Below the pieces are notes generated by a model. It saw only the letters and a program-made list of their open reading frames with translations. It searched no databases and had not been told where the DNA came from. The position numbers and the translations under genes are program-made. A DNA stretch of 64,000 nt, from assembly GCF_900111685.1 (NCBI RefSeq), contig NZ_FOHX01000005.1:62001-126000 (forward strand), given 5' to 3'. This document shows, piece after piece, positions 27,065-36,304 of this stretch. Numbering within the stretch: the first letter of the stretch is position 1; every line of letters starts with the position of its first letter. Source of the stretch: Nonomuraea wenchangensis (lineage in GTDB: Bacteria > Actinomycetota > Actinomycetes > Streptosporangiales > Streptosporangiaceae).

Positions 27065-27949
27065 TCAGGTGACGTTCCTGGCCGCCGTGGCCCAGGTGTT
27101 GCAGGCGGACGGAGTGCCCCGGTTGAAGCCCCGGGTCATCCACGCGGCCTGCGTCGGCCCCTTGCCGTGGTCGTTCTGCGGCCAGCCCTTCGCGCCGTTC
27201 TTGCGGAACCAGTCCACCGTGTACGACCAGTCCGCGTCCGTCACCAGCGAGGTGCCCTTCATCGTGCTCATGAAGATCGACGAGAAGCACTCGGCCTGGA
27301 GCTCGGACCGGCGCGACAGCAGCAGCCGGCCGGCCTTGCCCGCGCTCGACCGCGCCGTCCAGTAGTAGCTCCAGATGCCGGAGATCTGCTGCACGTGGTG
27401 GCCGTACTCGTGGGCGATCAGCCGCGTGATGCCGAGCGGGAACGGGTTGCGGAGCTGGTCGCGGCTGATCATCAGGTACATGGTGCGGTCGGTGGAGCAG
27501 TAGACGCCGTCCGCTCCGGCGTTCCAGGCCCCGCAGGGCGTGCGGACCTTGCCGGTGATGATGCGCAGCCTCGGCTTGCTGAAGGGCATGTCCGCCTTGG
27601 CGAACTGGGCGGCCCACGCCCTGTTCAGGCACGCCGTCACGCGCAGCAGGAAGCGCCGGTAGGCCGTCATGCTGCCTGCGGGCAGCTCTCCCGGCGAGCA
27701 GTTCACGTCCGTCAGCCGGCCGGTGTCGTAGAGCGGGCTGGCCGTGGCGAGGCGACTGCCGGGCACCGGCACCTTCTTGGTCTCGGCGCCGTTGACGGGA
27801 GGGGAGACGATCTGCTGTGCCTCGTTCACGGGCCTGGCGGAGGTCGTGGCGGAGTCGGCGAGTACGAACACCAGACCGGCCGCGGCGAGCACCAGCGCCA
27901 CCACGGCGGCCACGATCGCCACGATCTTGCCAGTTTGGACGGAGTTCAT
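27065..27949 (-). CDS. Membrane-anchored neutral zinc metallopeptidase (PF04228 type), copy 4
   Basis: This 294-residue member keeps an N-terminal hydrophobic helix (residues 7-32, IVAIVAAVVALVLAAAGLVFVLA) without an obvious cleavage site, followed by a Thr/Pro/Val-rich linker to about residue 75, so it looks anchored rather than released. HEYGHH is at 180-185 with SRRSELQAECFSSIF downstream. The CLNRAWAAQF and final ACNTW motifs are conserved. It is the first-transcribed of the tandem set and is divergent from dxs. Confidence 0.88.
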   Translation of the reverse strand: MNSVQTGKIVAIVAAVVALVLAAAGLVFVLADSATTSARPVNEAQQIVSPPVNGAETKKVPVPGSRLATASPLYDTGRLTDVNCSPGELPAGSMTAYRRFLLRVTACLNRAWAAQFAKADMPFSKPRLRIITGKVRTPCGAWNAGADGVYCSTDRTMYLMISRDQLRNPFPLGITRLIAHEYGHHVQQISGIWSYYWTARSSAGKAGRLLLSRRSELQAECFSSIFMSTMKGTSLVTDADWSYTVDWFRKNGAKGWPQNDHGKGPTQAAWMTRGFNRGTPSACNTWATAARNVT

Positions 27950-28072
27950 AGGTACCGAAAGACTAGGTCAAGATCGGACATATGTGGGTGGAATTGACTC
28001 GGTGGGGTCAGTGAGGCGTCGGCGAACTAGACTCAGGGCGTCGGCTGACAAAAGCAGAGGGGAGTCGAATCC

Positions 28073-29965
28073 GTGAGCGGGTTGCTGGGTTCGATCGCAG
28101 GACCGCATGACGTCAAACGGCTCACCGCCGAGGAGCTGCCGCGGCTCGCGGGGGAGATCCGTGACCTGCTGGTCGACTCGTGCGCCCGGTTCGGCGGCCA
28201 TCTCGGCCCCAACCTGGGCGTGGTCGAGCTCACCATCGCGCTGCACCGCGTGTTCGACTCCCCGCGCGACCCCATCGTCTGGGACACCGGCCACCAGTCC
28301 TACGTGCACAAGGTGCTCACGGGCCGGGCCGGCGGCTTCGCCGCGCTCAAGCAGGAGGGCGGGCTGTCCGGCTATCCGAGCCAGGCCGAGTCCGAGCACG
28401 ACTTCGTCGAGAACTCCCACGCCTCCACCGCGCTGTCCTACGCCGACGGCCTGGCCAAGGCGTTCAAGCTGCGCGGCGAGCGCGACCGCACGGCGGTCGC
28501 GGTGATCGGCGACGGCGCGCTGACCGGCGGCATGGCCTGGGAGGCGCTCAACAACATCGCCGCCGTCAAAGACCTCCCTGTCGTCATCGTGGTCAACGAC
28601 AACGGCCGCTCCTACTCCCCGACGATCGGCGGCCTCGCCTCCCACCTGTCCTCGCTGCGGGTCAACCGCCGCTACGAGGACTTCCTCGGCTACGTCAAAG
28701 ACAAGATCGGGAACGTTCCCGTGCTCTACGACGCCCTGCACGGCATGAAGAAGGGCGTCAAGGACGTGCTCGCGCCGCAGGCCATGTTCGAGGACCTCGG
28801 GCTCAAATACGTCGGCCCCATCGACGGCCACGACGAGCAGGCCATGGAGGCGGCCCTGCGCAAGGCCCGCGGCTTCCGCGGTCCGGTCATCGTGCACGCG
28901 CTCACCCAGAAGGGCCGCGGCTACAGCCCCGCCGAGAACCACGACGAGGACCAGTTCCACTCGCCGGGCGCCTTCGACCGGGCCACCGGCGCGGAGAAGC
29001 CCAAAGGCCGCATCTGGACCAACGTCTTCAGCGAGGAGCTGGTCCGGCTCGGCAAGGAGCGCGAGGACCTCGTCGCCATCACCGCCGCGATGCTCCACCC
29101 GACCGGGCTCAACGCCTTCGCCGAGCACTTCCCCGAGCGCATCTACGACGTCGGCATCGCCGAGCAGCACGCGCTGACCAGCGCCGCCGGGCTCGCCCTC
29201 GGCGGCCTGCACCCGGTCGTGGCCGTCTACGCCACGTTCCTCAACCGGGCCTTCGACCAGCTCCTCATGGACGTCGCGCTGCACCGCCTGCCGGTCACCG
29301 TCGTGCTCGACCGGGCGGGCGTCACCGGCGACGACGGCGCCAGCCACAACGGCATGTGGGACCTGTCCATCCTCCAGGTCGTGCCGGGCCTGCGCATCGC
29401 GGTGCCGCGCGACGGCGACCGCCTGACCGAGCTGCTGCGCGAGGCCGTCGAGGTCACCGACGGCCCCACCGTGCTGCGCTTCCCCAAGGGCCCGGTGGCC
29501 GAGCCCGTCGAGGCGGTCGGCAAGCTCGGCGAGATGGACGTGCTGCTGACCCCGGCGGCCGAGCCCGACGTGCTGCTGGTCGGCGTGGGCCCGATGGCAC
29601 AGGTCTGCCTCGACGCCGCCAGGCTGCTCGACGCGCAGGGCATCGCGGCCACCGTCGTGGACCCGCGCTGGGTCAAGCCGCTGGACGAGGCGCTCGCGCC
29701 GGCCGCCGCCGTGCACAAGCTGGTCGCCGTCGTCGAGGACAACGGCCGCGTGGGGGGCGTGGGCGACGCCGTGGCCCGCCTGCTGCGCGACGCCGACGTG
29801 GATGTGCCCGTACGCACCTTCGGCATCCCGCAGGAGTTCCTCGACCACGCCAAGCGGGCGGCGATCCTCGGCCGCGTCGGCCTGACCGGCCAGGATCTCG
29901 CCCGCCGGATCACCGAGGCCGTCGCCAGGCGCACCTCCTCGGCCGCGGAGCCCGTCCGCCCCTGA
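28073..29965 (+). CDS. dxs: 1-deoxy-D-xylulose-5-phosphate synthase
   Basis: This 630-residue thiamine-diphosphate enzyme condenses pyruvate with glyceraldehyde 3-phosphate, the first step of the MEP isoprenoid pathway. The ThDP motif runs from GDG (146-148) to NN (160-161). [17 protein letters not shown] (69-85) is the DXS-specific segment, and the transketolase-type pyrimidine domain contains [18 protein letters not shown] with the catalytic glutamate. A C-terminal transketolase-C domain completes the full length. The GTG at 28073 is supported by GAGGGGAG about eight bases upstream. No other MEP genes are nearby. Confidence 0.97.
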   Translation: MSGLLGSIAGPHDVKRLTAEELPRLAGEIRDLLVDSCARFGGHLGPNLGVVELTIALHRVFDSPRDPIVWDTGHQSYVHKVLTGRAGGFAALKQEGGLSGYPSQAESEHDFVENSHASTALSYADGLAKAFKLRGERDRTAVAVIGDGALTGGMAWEALNNIAAVKDLPVVIVVNDNGRSYSPTIGGLASHLSSLRVNRRYEDFLGYVKDKIGNVPVLYDALHGMKKGVKDVLAPQAMFEDLGLKYVGPIDGHDEQAMEAALRKARGFRGPVIVHALTQKGRGYSPAENHDEDQFHSPGAFDRATGAEKPKGRIWTNVFSEELVRLGKEREDLVAITAAMLHPTGLNAFAEHFPERIYDVGIAEQHALTSAAGLALGGLHPVVAVYATFLNRAFDQLLMDVALHRLPVTVVLDRAGVTGDDGASHNGMWDLSILQVVPGLRIAVPRDGDRLTELLREAVEVTDGPTVLRFPKGPVAEPVEAVGKLGEMDVLLTPAAEPDVLLVGVGPMAQVCLDAARLLDAQGIAATVVDPRWVKPLDEALAPAAAVHKLVAVVEDNGRVGGVGDAVARLLRDADVDVPVRTFGIPQEFLDHAKRAAILGRVGLTGQDLARRITEAVARRTSSAAEPVRP

Positions 29966-30032
29966 GGATCCGCCCTCCGCCGCCCGTCACACGAGGGAAT
30001 GATCGCCCGAGGTGTGGGAAGGGTGATCGGCC

Positions 30033-31499
30033 GTGGACATCTTTCGCACGAAGAGCGTCGAGCAGTCGATCCGCGACACCGAGGATCCGGAGCATCAGCT
30101 GCGCAAGCGCCTGACCGCGCTGGATCTCACGGTGTTCGGCATCGGTGTGATCATCGGCACCGGGATCTTCGTGCTCACCGGGCAGGTGGCCAAGGACACG
30201 GCGGGGCCGGCGGTGGCGCTGTCGTTCGTCGTGGCGGGCGTGGTGTGCGGCCTGGCGGCCCTCTGCTACGCCGAGTTCGCCTCCACGATCCCGGTCGCCG
30301 GGTCGGCCTACACCTTCGCCTTCGCCACCCTCGGCGAGTTCCCCGCCTGGGTGATCGGCTGGGACCTGCTCCTGGAGCTGGCGCTCGCCGCGGCGGTGGT
30401 GGCGGTCGGCTGGTCGGGCTACTTCGCGTCGATGCTGGAGTCCATCGGCCTCCCGCTGCCGGCCGCGGTCGCCGGCGACAACGCCGTGATCAACCTGCCC
30501 GCGGTGATCGTCGTCGCGATCCTCACGGCGGTGCTGGTGGCCGGGATCAAGCTGTCGTCCCGGGTCAACCTGATCCTGGTGATCACCAAGGTCGCCGTGG
30601 TGCTGGTGGTGATCGTGGCGGGGCTGTTCTTCGTCAAGGCCGCCAACTACACGCCGTTCATCCCCGAGGCGGTGAGCACGGCGCGCGTGGAGGGGGTGAA
30701 GGCGCCGCTGTTCCAGGTGCTGTTCGGGATCACGCCGGTGGCGTTCGGGGTGCTCGGCATCATCTCGGCGGCGGCGATCGTGTTCTTCGCCTTCATCGGC
30801 TTCGACGTCGTGGCGACGGCCGCCGAGGAGACCATCACTCCGCAGAGAGACGTGCCCCGCGGCATCTTCGGCTCGCTGGCCATCTGCACGGTCCTCTACG
30901 TCGCCGTCTCCCTCGTGGTCGTCGGCATGCAGAACTACACCCAGCTGAGCACCGCGGCGCCGCTCTCCGACGCCTTCATCGCCGTCGGCCAGGACTGGCT
31001 GGCCACCATCATCAGCCTGGGCGCGCTGGCCGGCCTCACCACCGTCGTCCTGGTGCTGCTGCTGGGCCAGACGCGGGTGCTGTTCGCGATGTCGCGCGAC
31101 GGGCTGGTGCCGCGCGGGCTGGCCCGGGTGCACCCCCGCTTCGGCACACCCGCCAGGCTGACGCTCGTCATCGGCGTGGTGACGATGGCGCTGGCCGGGT
31201 TCGTCTCGTTCGGGGAGCTGGCCGAGCTGGTCAACATCGGCACGCTGTTCGCGTTCGTGGTGGTCTCGATCGGCGTGTGGGTGCTCCGCCGCACCCGTCC
31301 CGACCTGCCGCGCGCCTTCCGCGTCCCGCTGGTGCCGGCGCTGCCGATCCTGTCCGTGCTGGCCTGCCTCTACCTGATGCTCAACCTGCCGGTGGAGACC
31401 TGGCTGCGGTTCGTCGTCTGGATGGTGCTCGGCGTGCTCGTCTACTTCGGCTACAGCTACCGGCACAGCAGGGCCGGGCGCGCCGGGACCGGCCGCTGA
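30033..31499 (+). CDS. APC superfamily amino acid permease
   Basis: This 488-residue integral membrane transporter has 12 or more helices. The APC signature GIGVIIGTGIFVLTGQVAKDTAGPA (about residues 36-60) forms the broken first helix, and FFAFIGFDVVATAAEETITPQRDVPRGI is the conserved helix 6-7 segment typical of cationic amino acid permeases (CAT/YfnA-like). RVLFAMSRDGLVPRGLARVHPRFGTP is the cytoplasmic loop of the family. It starts at GTG 30033. The exact amino acid is not evident. It stands alone between dxs and a convergent SSI-like gene, separated from the latter by a shared terminator. Confidence 0.93.
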   Translation: MDIFRTKSVEQSIRDTEDPEHQLRKRLTALDLTVFGIGVIIGTGIFVLTGQVAKDTAGPAVALSFVVAGVVCGLAALCYAEFASTIPVAGSAYTFAFATLGEFPAWVIGWDLLLELALAAAVVAVGWSGYFASMLESIGLPLPAAVAGDNAVINLPAVIVVAILTAVLVAGIKLSSRVNLILVITKVAVVLVVIVAGLFFVKAANYTPFIPEAVSTARVEGVKAPLFQVLFGITPVAFGVLGIISAAAIVFFAFIGFDVVATAAEETITPQRDVPRGIFGSLAICTVLYVAVSLVVVGMQNYTQLSTAAPLSDAFIAVGQDWLATIISLGALAGLTTVVLVLLLGQTRVLFAMSRDGLVPRGLARVHPRFGTPARLTLVIGVVTMALAGFVSFGELAELVNIGTLFAFVVVSIGVWVLRRTRPDLPRAFRVPLVPALPILSVLACLYLMLNLPVETWLRFVVWMVLGVLVYFGYSYRHSRAGRAGTGR

Positions 31500-31508
31500 C
31501 ACGCGAGA

Positions 31509-31536
31509 AGGGGCGGACCGAGCCCAGTCCGCCCCT
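31509..31536. terminator. Bidirectional terminator
   Basis: AGGGGCGGAC (31509-31518) pairs perfectly with GTCCGCCCCT (31527-31536) around an 8-base loop, placed in the 49-base gap between two convergent genes. Confidence 0.8.
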
Positions 31537-31548
31537 CCCACCCATCGG

Positions 31549-31932
31549 TCAGGACAGCAGCGCCCCGCCGGCGGCCTTCATCACGCAGGCGTTGCGGTAG
31601 CCCTTGCTCCACTCGACCTGCTTGCCGCCCCAGGTGCCCTTGATGACCACCGCGTACGGCTGGACCTCGGCGCCGCACGTGTTGCTCTTCGGGACGTGCA
31701 TCGCGCTGAGGTCGCCCTTGTACTTGCGCAGCACGTCGCAGGCCGCCTTGGCGTGCGGGTGCGTGCCGCCGTCGGGGTTGCAGCGAAGGGTGACCCCCCT
31801 GGTGGGGGAGCCCTTGACCGCGACGGCGATTTTGAGCTTGCCCTTGGCGGGGCGTGGCGCCTGTGCGAGGGCGGGGGACGCGCACGCCAGGAACGCCGCG
31901 CACAGGGCCATCGTGCCGATTGCTCGCTTCAT
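31549..31932 (-). CDS. Subtilisin inhibitor-like (SSI) secreted protein
   Basis: This 127-residue secreted protein has a signal peptide ending ASPALA (residue 23). The mature part has the SSI pattern: VTLRCNPDGGTHPHAKAACDVL (48-69), four cysteines (51, 65, 86, 116) for two disulfides, and IKGTWGGKQVEWSKGYRNAC. SSI proteins block serine proteases outside the cell. Aligning Cys86 and Pro92 with SSI puts Ala88-Glu89 at the scissile bond, where classic members carry Met or Lys at P1. That would alter specificity, possibly toward elastase-like enzymes. The alignment of the loop is my own by eye. Confidence 0.85.
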   Translation of the reverse strand: MKRAIGTMALCAAFLACASPALAQAPRPAKGKLKIAVAVKGSPTRGVTLRCNPDGGTHPHAKAACDVLRKYKGDLSAMHVPKSNTCGAEVQPYAVVIKGTWGGKQVEWSKGYRNACVMKAAGGALLS

Positions 31933-32032
31933 GATTACTCTCCGTTCGTCGTGCGGGACGTAACGCTACGGCGGCGAAGGTCATGAAATGCGGAGGCCCG
32001 GACCGGGCCCCCGTAAAGAAACGCGGGCAGGG

Positions 32033-34120
32033 TCAGGCCGGTACGGAGGCCACACCGGGAGGAAGGAATCGCGGCTGGGCGATGCCGGTCCTGTCCAGAT
32101 AAGGCGTGATGCCACCCAGATGGAACGGCCAGCCGGCGCCGAGGATCATGCACAGGTCGATGTCCTGCGGCGCGGCCACCACGCCCTCGTCGAGCATGAT
32201 CCGGATCTCCCGGGCCAGCGCCCTGAGCACCCGCTCGCGGACCTCCTCGGCCGTGGAGGGCCGGTCGCCGCCCGCGAAGAAGGCCACCGCCTCCGGGTCG
32301 AGGGTGAAGTCCGGCAGGTAGACGCCCGGCTTGCCGGCGGCCACCAGCTTGGCCAGGTTCGCCGAGACGCCGTAGCGGTCGGGGAAGGCCGCGTGCAGCG
32401 TCTCGGCCACGTGCAGGCCGACGGCCGGGCCGACGAGCTGCAGCAGCGCGAACGGCGTCATCGGCAGCCCGAGCCCGTCCAGCGCGTGCTCGGCGACCTC
32501 CAGCGGCGTGCCCTCGTCCACGGCCGCGACGACCTCGCCCATGAAGCAGGTCAGCAGCCGGTTGACCACGAACGCCGGGGCGTCCTTGACCAGCACGGAC
32601 GACTTCTTCAGCGTCCTGCCGACGGCGAAGGCCGTGGCGAGCGTGGCGTCGTCGGTGGCGGCGCCCCTGATGATCTCCAGCAGCGGCATGACCGCGACCG
32701 GGTTGAAGAAGTGGAAGCCGACCAGCCGCTCCGGGTGCGCGAGGTCCGCGCCCATCTCGGTCAGCGACAGCGAGGAGGTGTTGGTGGCGAGCACGCACTC
32801 GGCCGGCACCACGGCCTCCACCTCGGCGAACACCTGCTTCTTGACCGCCAGGTCCTCGAAGACGGCCTCGATGACGAAGTCGGCGTCGGCGAAGGCGTCC
32901 TTGGTCAGCGAGCCGGTGACCAGCGACTTCAGCCGGTTGGCCTGGTCGGCGGAGATGCGGCCCTTGGCCAGCAGCTTGTCGGCCTCGGCGTGGACGTAGC
33001 CGACGCCCTTGTCGAGGCGGGCCTGGTCGAGGTCGGTGAGGACGACCGGCACCTCCAGGCGGCGGGCGAACAGCAGCGCCATCTGCGAGGCCATCAGCCC
33101 GGCCCCGACCACGCCGACCTTGGTGACCTTGCGGGCCAGCGCCTTGTCCGGCGCGCCCGCCGGCCGCTTGGCCCGGCGCTGCACCAGGTCGAACGCGTAG
33201 AGCCCGGCCCGCAACTCGTCGCCCGTCAGCAGGTCGGCCAGCGCCTCGTCCTCGGCCGCGAAGCCCTCGTCCCGCGAGGCGGTCTCGGCCATGGCGATGA
33301 GGTCGAGCGCCCGGTAGGGGGCGGGGGAGGCGCCGCGCAGCTTCATGTCCACGAGGAAGCGCGCGTCGGCGACCGCCTTCTCCCAGCCGTCGTGGGCGGC
33401 GCGCTCGACCGTCACCTCGCCCTTGAGCACCCGGGACGCCCAGCGCAGCGACTCCTCCAGGAAGTCGGCCGGCTCGAACATGGCGTCGGCGACGCCGAGC
33501 GCGAAGGCGTCGGCGCCCTTGGTCACGCGATTCTGGGCGAGCGGGTTCTCGATGATCAGCTTGATCGCGGCGGCCGGGCCGACGAGGCGCGGCAGGAGCT
33601 GCGTGCCGCCCCAGCCCGGCACCAGGCCGAGGAAGCACTCCGGCAGCGCCACGGCGGGCACCCCGGAGGAGATCGTCCGGTACGTGCAGTGCAGCGCGAC
33701 CTCCAGGCCGCCGCCCATGGCCGCGCCGTTGACGAACGCGAACGACGGGACGTCCAGCTCGCCCAGCCGCCGGAAGACGTGGTGGCCGAGCGCGCCGATC
33801 GCGAGCGCCTCCTCGCGCGTGCGCAGCGCCGCCGCGCCCTTGAGGTCGGCGCCGACGGCGAAGATGAACGGCTTGCCGGTCACGCCGACGGCGGCGAGGT
33901 CGCTCCGCCCGGCGATCTCCGTCAGCGCCTCGTCCAGCGCGAACAGGCCGAGCGGGCCGAAGGTGTTCGGCTTGGTGTGGTCGAAGCCGTTGTCCAGGGT
34001 GATCAGCGCCATCGTGCCCGCGCCGCCGGGCAGCTGCACGTCGCGGACCAGCGCCTTGGTGACGACCTCGTCGGGGTTGCGCTCGCCCAGCAGAGCGCGC
34101 CAGTTCTCGATGGTGCTCAT
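32033..34120 (-). CDS. fadB: Trifunctional-type fatty acid oxidation protein (enoyl-CoA hydratase / 3-hydroxyacyl-CoA dehydrogenase)
   Basis: This 695-residue multifunctional beta-oxidation enzyme has a crotonase domain at about 25-200, with Glu140 (NGAAMGGGLE) and Glu161 (LPECFLGLVPGWGGTQ) as the catalytic pair, and a 3-hydroxyacyl-CoA dehydrogenase Rossmann domain from about 333 (KVGVVGAGLMASQ). HFFNPVAVMPLLEI carries the catalytic histidine region, and the C-terminal dehydrogenase repeats follow. The frame is open far upstream, but the ATG at 34120 overlaps the thiolase stop in ATGA and starts with a sensible MSTIENW. It forms a coupled fadA-fadB operon. Confidence 0.95.
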   Translation of the reverse strand: MSTIENWRALLGERNPDEVVTKALVRDVQLPGGAGTMALITLDNGFDHTKPNTFGPLGLFALDEALTEIAGRSDLAAVGVTGKPFIFAVGADLKGAAALRTREEALAIGALGHHVFRRLGELDVPSFAFVNGAAMGGGLEVALHCTYRTISSGVPAVALPECFLGLVPGWGGTQLLPRLVGPAAAIKLIIENPLAQNRVTKGADAFALGVADAMFEPADFLEESLRWASRVLKGEVTVERAAHDGWEKAVADARFLVDMKLRGASPAPYRALDLIAMAETASRDEGFAAEDEALADLLTGDELRAGLYAFDLVQRRAKRPAGAPDKALARKVTKVGVVGAGLMASQMALLFARRLEVPVVLTDLDQARLDKGVGYVHAEADKLLAKGRISADQANRLKSLVTGSLTKDAFADADFVIEAVFEDLAVKKQVFAEVEAVVPAECVLATNTSSLSLTEMGADLAHPERLVGFHFFNPVAVMPLLEIIRGAATDDATLATAFAVGRTLKKSSVLVKDAPAFVVNRLLTCFMGEVVAAVDEGTPLEVAEHALDGLGLPMTPFALLQLVGPAVGLHVAETLHAAFPDRYGVSANLAKLVAAGKPGVYLPDFTLDPEAVAFFAGGDRPSTAEEVRERVLRALAREIRIMLDEGVVAAPQDIDLCMILGAGWPFHLGGITPYLDRTGIAQPRFLPPGVASVPA

Positions 34121-35301
34121 GCCAGGTTCTCCCAGATCACAGTGCCGCCCATGCCCATGCCGACGCACATGGTGGTGATGCCGTAGCGCACGTCGGGGCG
34201 CTCGCCGAACTGCCGGGCGAGCTGCGTCATCAGCCGCACGCCCGAGGAGGCCAGCGGGTGGCCGTAGGCGATCGCGCCGCCGTAGGGGTTGACGCGGGGG
34301 TCGTCGTCGGCGATGCCGAAGTGGTCGAGGAAGGCCAGCACCTGCACGGCGAACGCCTCGTTGATCTCGAACAGCCCGATGTCGGAGATGTCCAGCCCGG
34401 CCAGGCGCAGCGCCCGCTCGGTGGACGGGATCGGGCCGACGCCCATCACCTCGGGGTCCACGCCCGCGAACGCGTACGACACCAGCCGCATCCGCGGCCC
34501 GAGCCCCAGCTCCTCGGCCACCTCTCGGGCCGCCACGACGCAGCCGGTGGCGCCGTCGTTGATGCCGGAGGAGTTGCCCGCCGTGACGTGGCCGTGCGGC
34601 CGGAACGGCGTCTTGAGCGCGCTCAGGCCCTCCATGGTGGTGCCGGGGCGCGGCGCCTCGTCCTCGACGGCGAGCCCCCAGCCCTTCTCCGCGGTCCTGA
34701 TCGCCGTGGGGACGAGATCGGGCTGGATCCTGCCGTCGGCGTACGCCTTGGCCGCCTTCTCCTGCGACAGCACCGCGTACGCGTCCGCGCGCTCCTTGCT
34801 GATCGCCGGGTAGCGGTCGTGCAGGTTCTCGGCGGTCATGCCCATGACGAGCGCGCTCGGGTCGACCAGCTTCTCGGACAGGAAGCGCGGGTTGGGGTCG
34901 ACGCCCTCGCCCATCGGGTGGCGGCCCATGTGCTCGACGCCGCCCGCGATCGCCACGTCGTACGCGCCGAAGGCGATGCCGCCCGCGACGGTGGTGACGG
35001 CGGTCATCGCGCCCGCGCACATGCGGTCGATCGCGTAGCCGGGCACGGTCTTGGGCAGCCCGGCGAGGACCGCGGCCGAGCGGCCGATGGTCAGGCCCTG
35101 GTCGCCGATCTGGGTGGTCGCGGCGATGGCGACCTCGTCCACGCGCTCCGGCGGAAGGTTGGGATTGCGCCGCATCAGCTCGCGGATGACCCGGACGACC
35201 AGGTCGTCCGCCCGGGTCTCCGCGTACAGGCCCTTCGGCCCCGACCGGCCGAAAGGCGTGCGCACGCCGTCGACGAACACGACGTCACGAGAGGAAGGCA
35301 C
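34117..35301 (-). CDS. fadA: Acetyl-CoA C-acyltransferase (thiolase)
   Basis: This 394-residue thiolase cleaves 3-ketoacyl-CoA in the last step of beta-oxidation. The nucleophile is Cys95 in IDRMCAGAMTAV; His348 (AYGHPLASSG) and Cys379 (TMCVGMGMGG) complete the triad. It is the first gene of a two-gene operon with the fadB-type gene and overlaps it by four bases. A FadA role, rather than biosynthetic thiolase, is inferred from that partnership. Confidence 0.96.
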   Translation of the reverse strand: MPSSRDVVFVDGVRTPFGRSGPKGLYAETRADDLVVRVIRELMRRNPNLPPERVDEVAIAATTQIGDQGLTIGRSAAVLAGLPKTVPGYAIDRMCAGAMTAVTTVAGGIAFGAYDVAIAGGVEHMGRHPMGEGVDPNPRFLSEKLVDPSALVMGMTAENLHDRYPAISKERADAYAVLSQEKAAKAYADGRIQPDLVPTAIRTAEKGWGLAVEDEAPRPGTTMEGLSALKTPFRPHGHVTAGNSSGINDGATGCVVAAREVAEELGLGPRMRLVSYAFAGVDPEVMGVGPIPSTERALRLAGLDISDIGLFEINEAFAVQVLAFLDHFGIADDDPRVNPYGGAIAYGHPLASSGVRLMTQLARQFGERPDVRYGITTMCVGMGMGGTVIWENLA

Positions 35302-35340
35302 GGATTCGCTCCTCGTTCTGGATGGGATTCCGTGCCTATG

Positions 35341-36075
35341 CTACTCGTCAGTAACTACTCCGCAGACGAGGGCCGCGGTGAGCAGCGCGTAGACCCAGCC
35401 GGTCGCGGGCTCCCAGAGATGGGCGCGGGCCCCGACCAGGGCGGCGACCGCCAGGGTCGCGCCGGTCCAGAGCGCCGCGCCCGTCCGCGGACGCGCGCCG
35501 GGGCCCGGGTCCCAAGGATCGCCAGGTGATCCTCCCGGGCGCGGGGCGCGCGTCGGCATCCCCGTGGACTCCCGTGCCCACCACAGGAGGAACGACACCC
35601 CCGCCGCCAGCCCGATCATCACCGACGCCTCGACCGCCCAGGTCAGCACGGTCGCCGCGGTTTCGAGCCCGGCCCGGCGCAGCAGTTGCGGCAGGCTGCC
35701 GCCCAGCAGCAGCGTGACCGCCCAGCCGGCGGCCACGGCCAGCCTGGTGAGCGGCCGGGCCCGGCCCGAGCGGGCCGCGGCGTACAGTTCGTGCTCCCTG
35801 CGGCGTACCCGGCGGGCGCGCAGGCCCCACATCCACTGGGTGACCCCCAGCGCGGGCAGGGCGGCGGCGAAGATCACCAGTGAGACCGCGGCGAGCGTCG
35901 GCGCGTGCTCCCGCGCGGACCGGTCGGCGAGCACCTGGGCGGCGGCCAGCAGGGCCAGGGAGGCGACGAGCGCGATGCAGGCGCGGTGGCGGGCCGCCCG
36001 GGCCCCGGCGCGCAACTCGGCAAGCTCCGCGGCCCCGGGAGGCGGCGGCATCTCGGTCAGCAGCATGAACGCCAT
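35341..36075 (-). CDS. Hypothetical multi-pass membrane protein
   Basis: This protein of about 244 residues has five to seven hydrophobic segments. Examples are ACIALVASLALLAAAQVLA, LAAVSLVIFAAALPALGVTQ, LAVAAGWAVTLLLGG, ASVMIGLAAGVSFLLWW and a C-terminal pair around LWTGATLAVAALVGARAHLW. RVRRREHELYAAARSGRARP forms a basic loop. I do not recognise a family. The start is uncertain: ATG 36075 is used here, while ATGs at 36066 and 36051 and a GTG at 36099 are possible, none with a clear ribosome-binding site. It is divergent from the LCP gene. Confidence 0.65.
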   Translation of the reverse strand: MAFMLLTEMPPPPGAAELAELRAGARAARHRACIALVASLALLAAAQVLADRSAREHAPTLAAVSLVIFAAALPALGVTQWMWGLRARRVRRREHELYAAARSGRARPLTRLAVAAGWAVTLLLGGSLPQLLRRAGLETAATVLTWAVEASVMIGLAAGVSFLLWWARESTGMPTRAPRPGGSPGDPWDPGPGARPRTGAALWTGATLAVAALVGARAHLWEPATGWVYALLTAALVCGVVTDE

Positions 36076-36304
36076 GATGACGGCAGCACGCGCGCTCACG
36101 CCGGAGTACGCGCGGTTCGGATGGAGCCCTTGCCCGCGGCGGGCGAAGGTGAGCAAGAAGTGGCGGGCGGGCCATAGCCCGCGGAGCCCGCGGAGGGCGA
36201 ACTGTCGTGAGGGGCCGGCGTCACGGGGCTCTCGGGGGTCGTGGTGGGCCAAGAAGCGGAGATTTGACGTCGTGGCTGCTCGTTTGTGACTAAGCTGCGC
36301 GATC

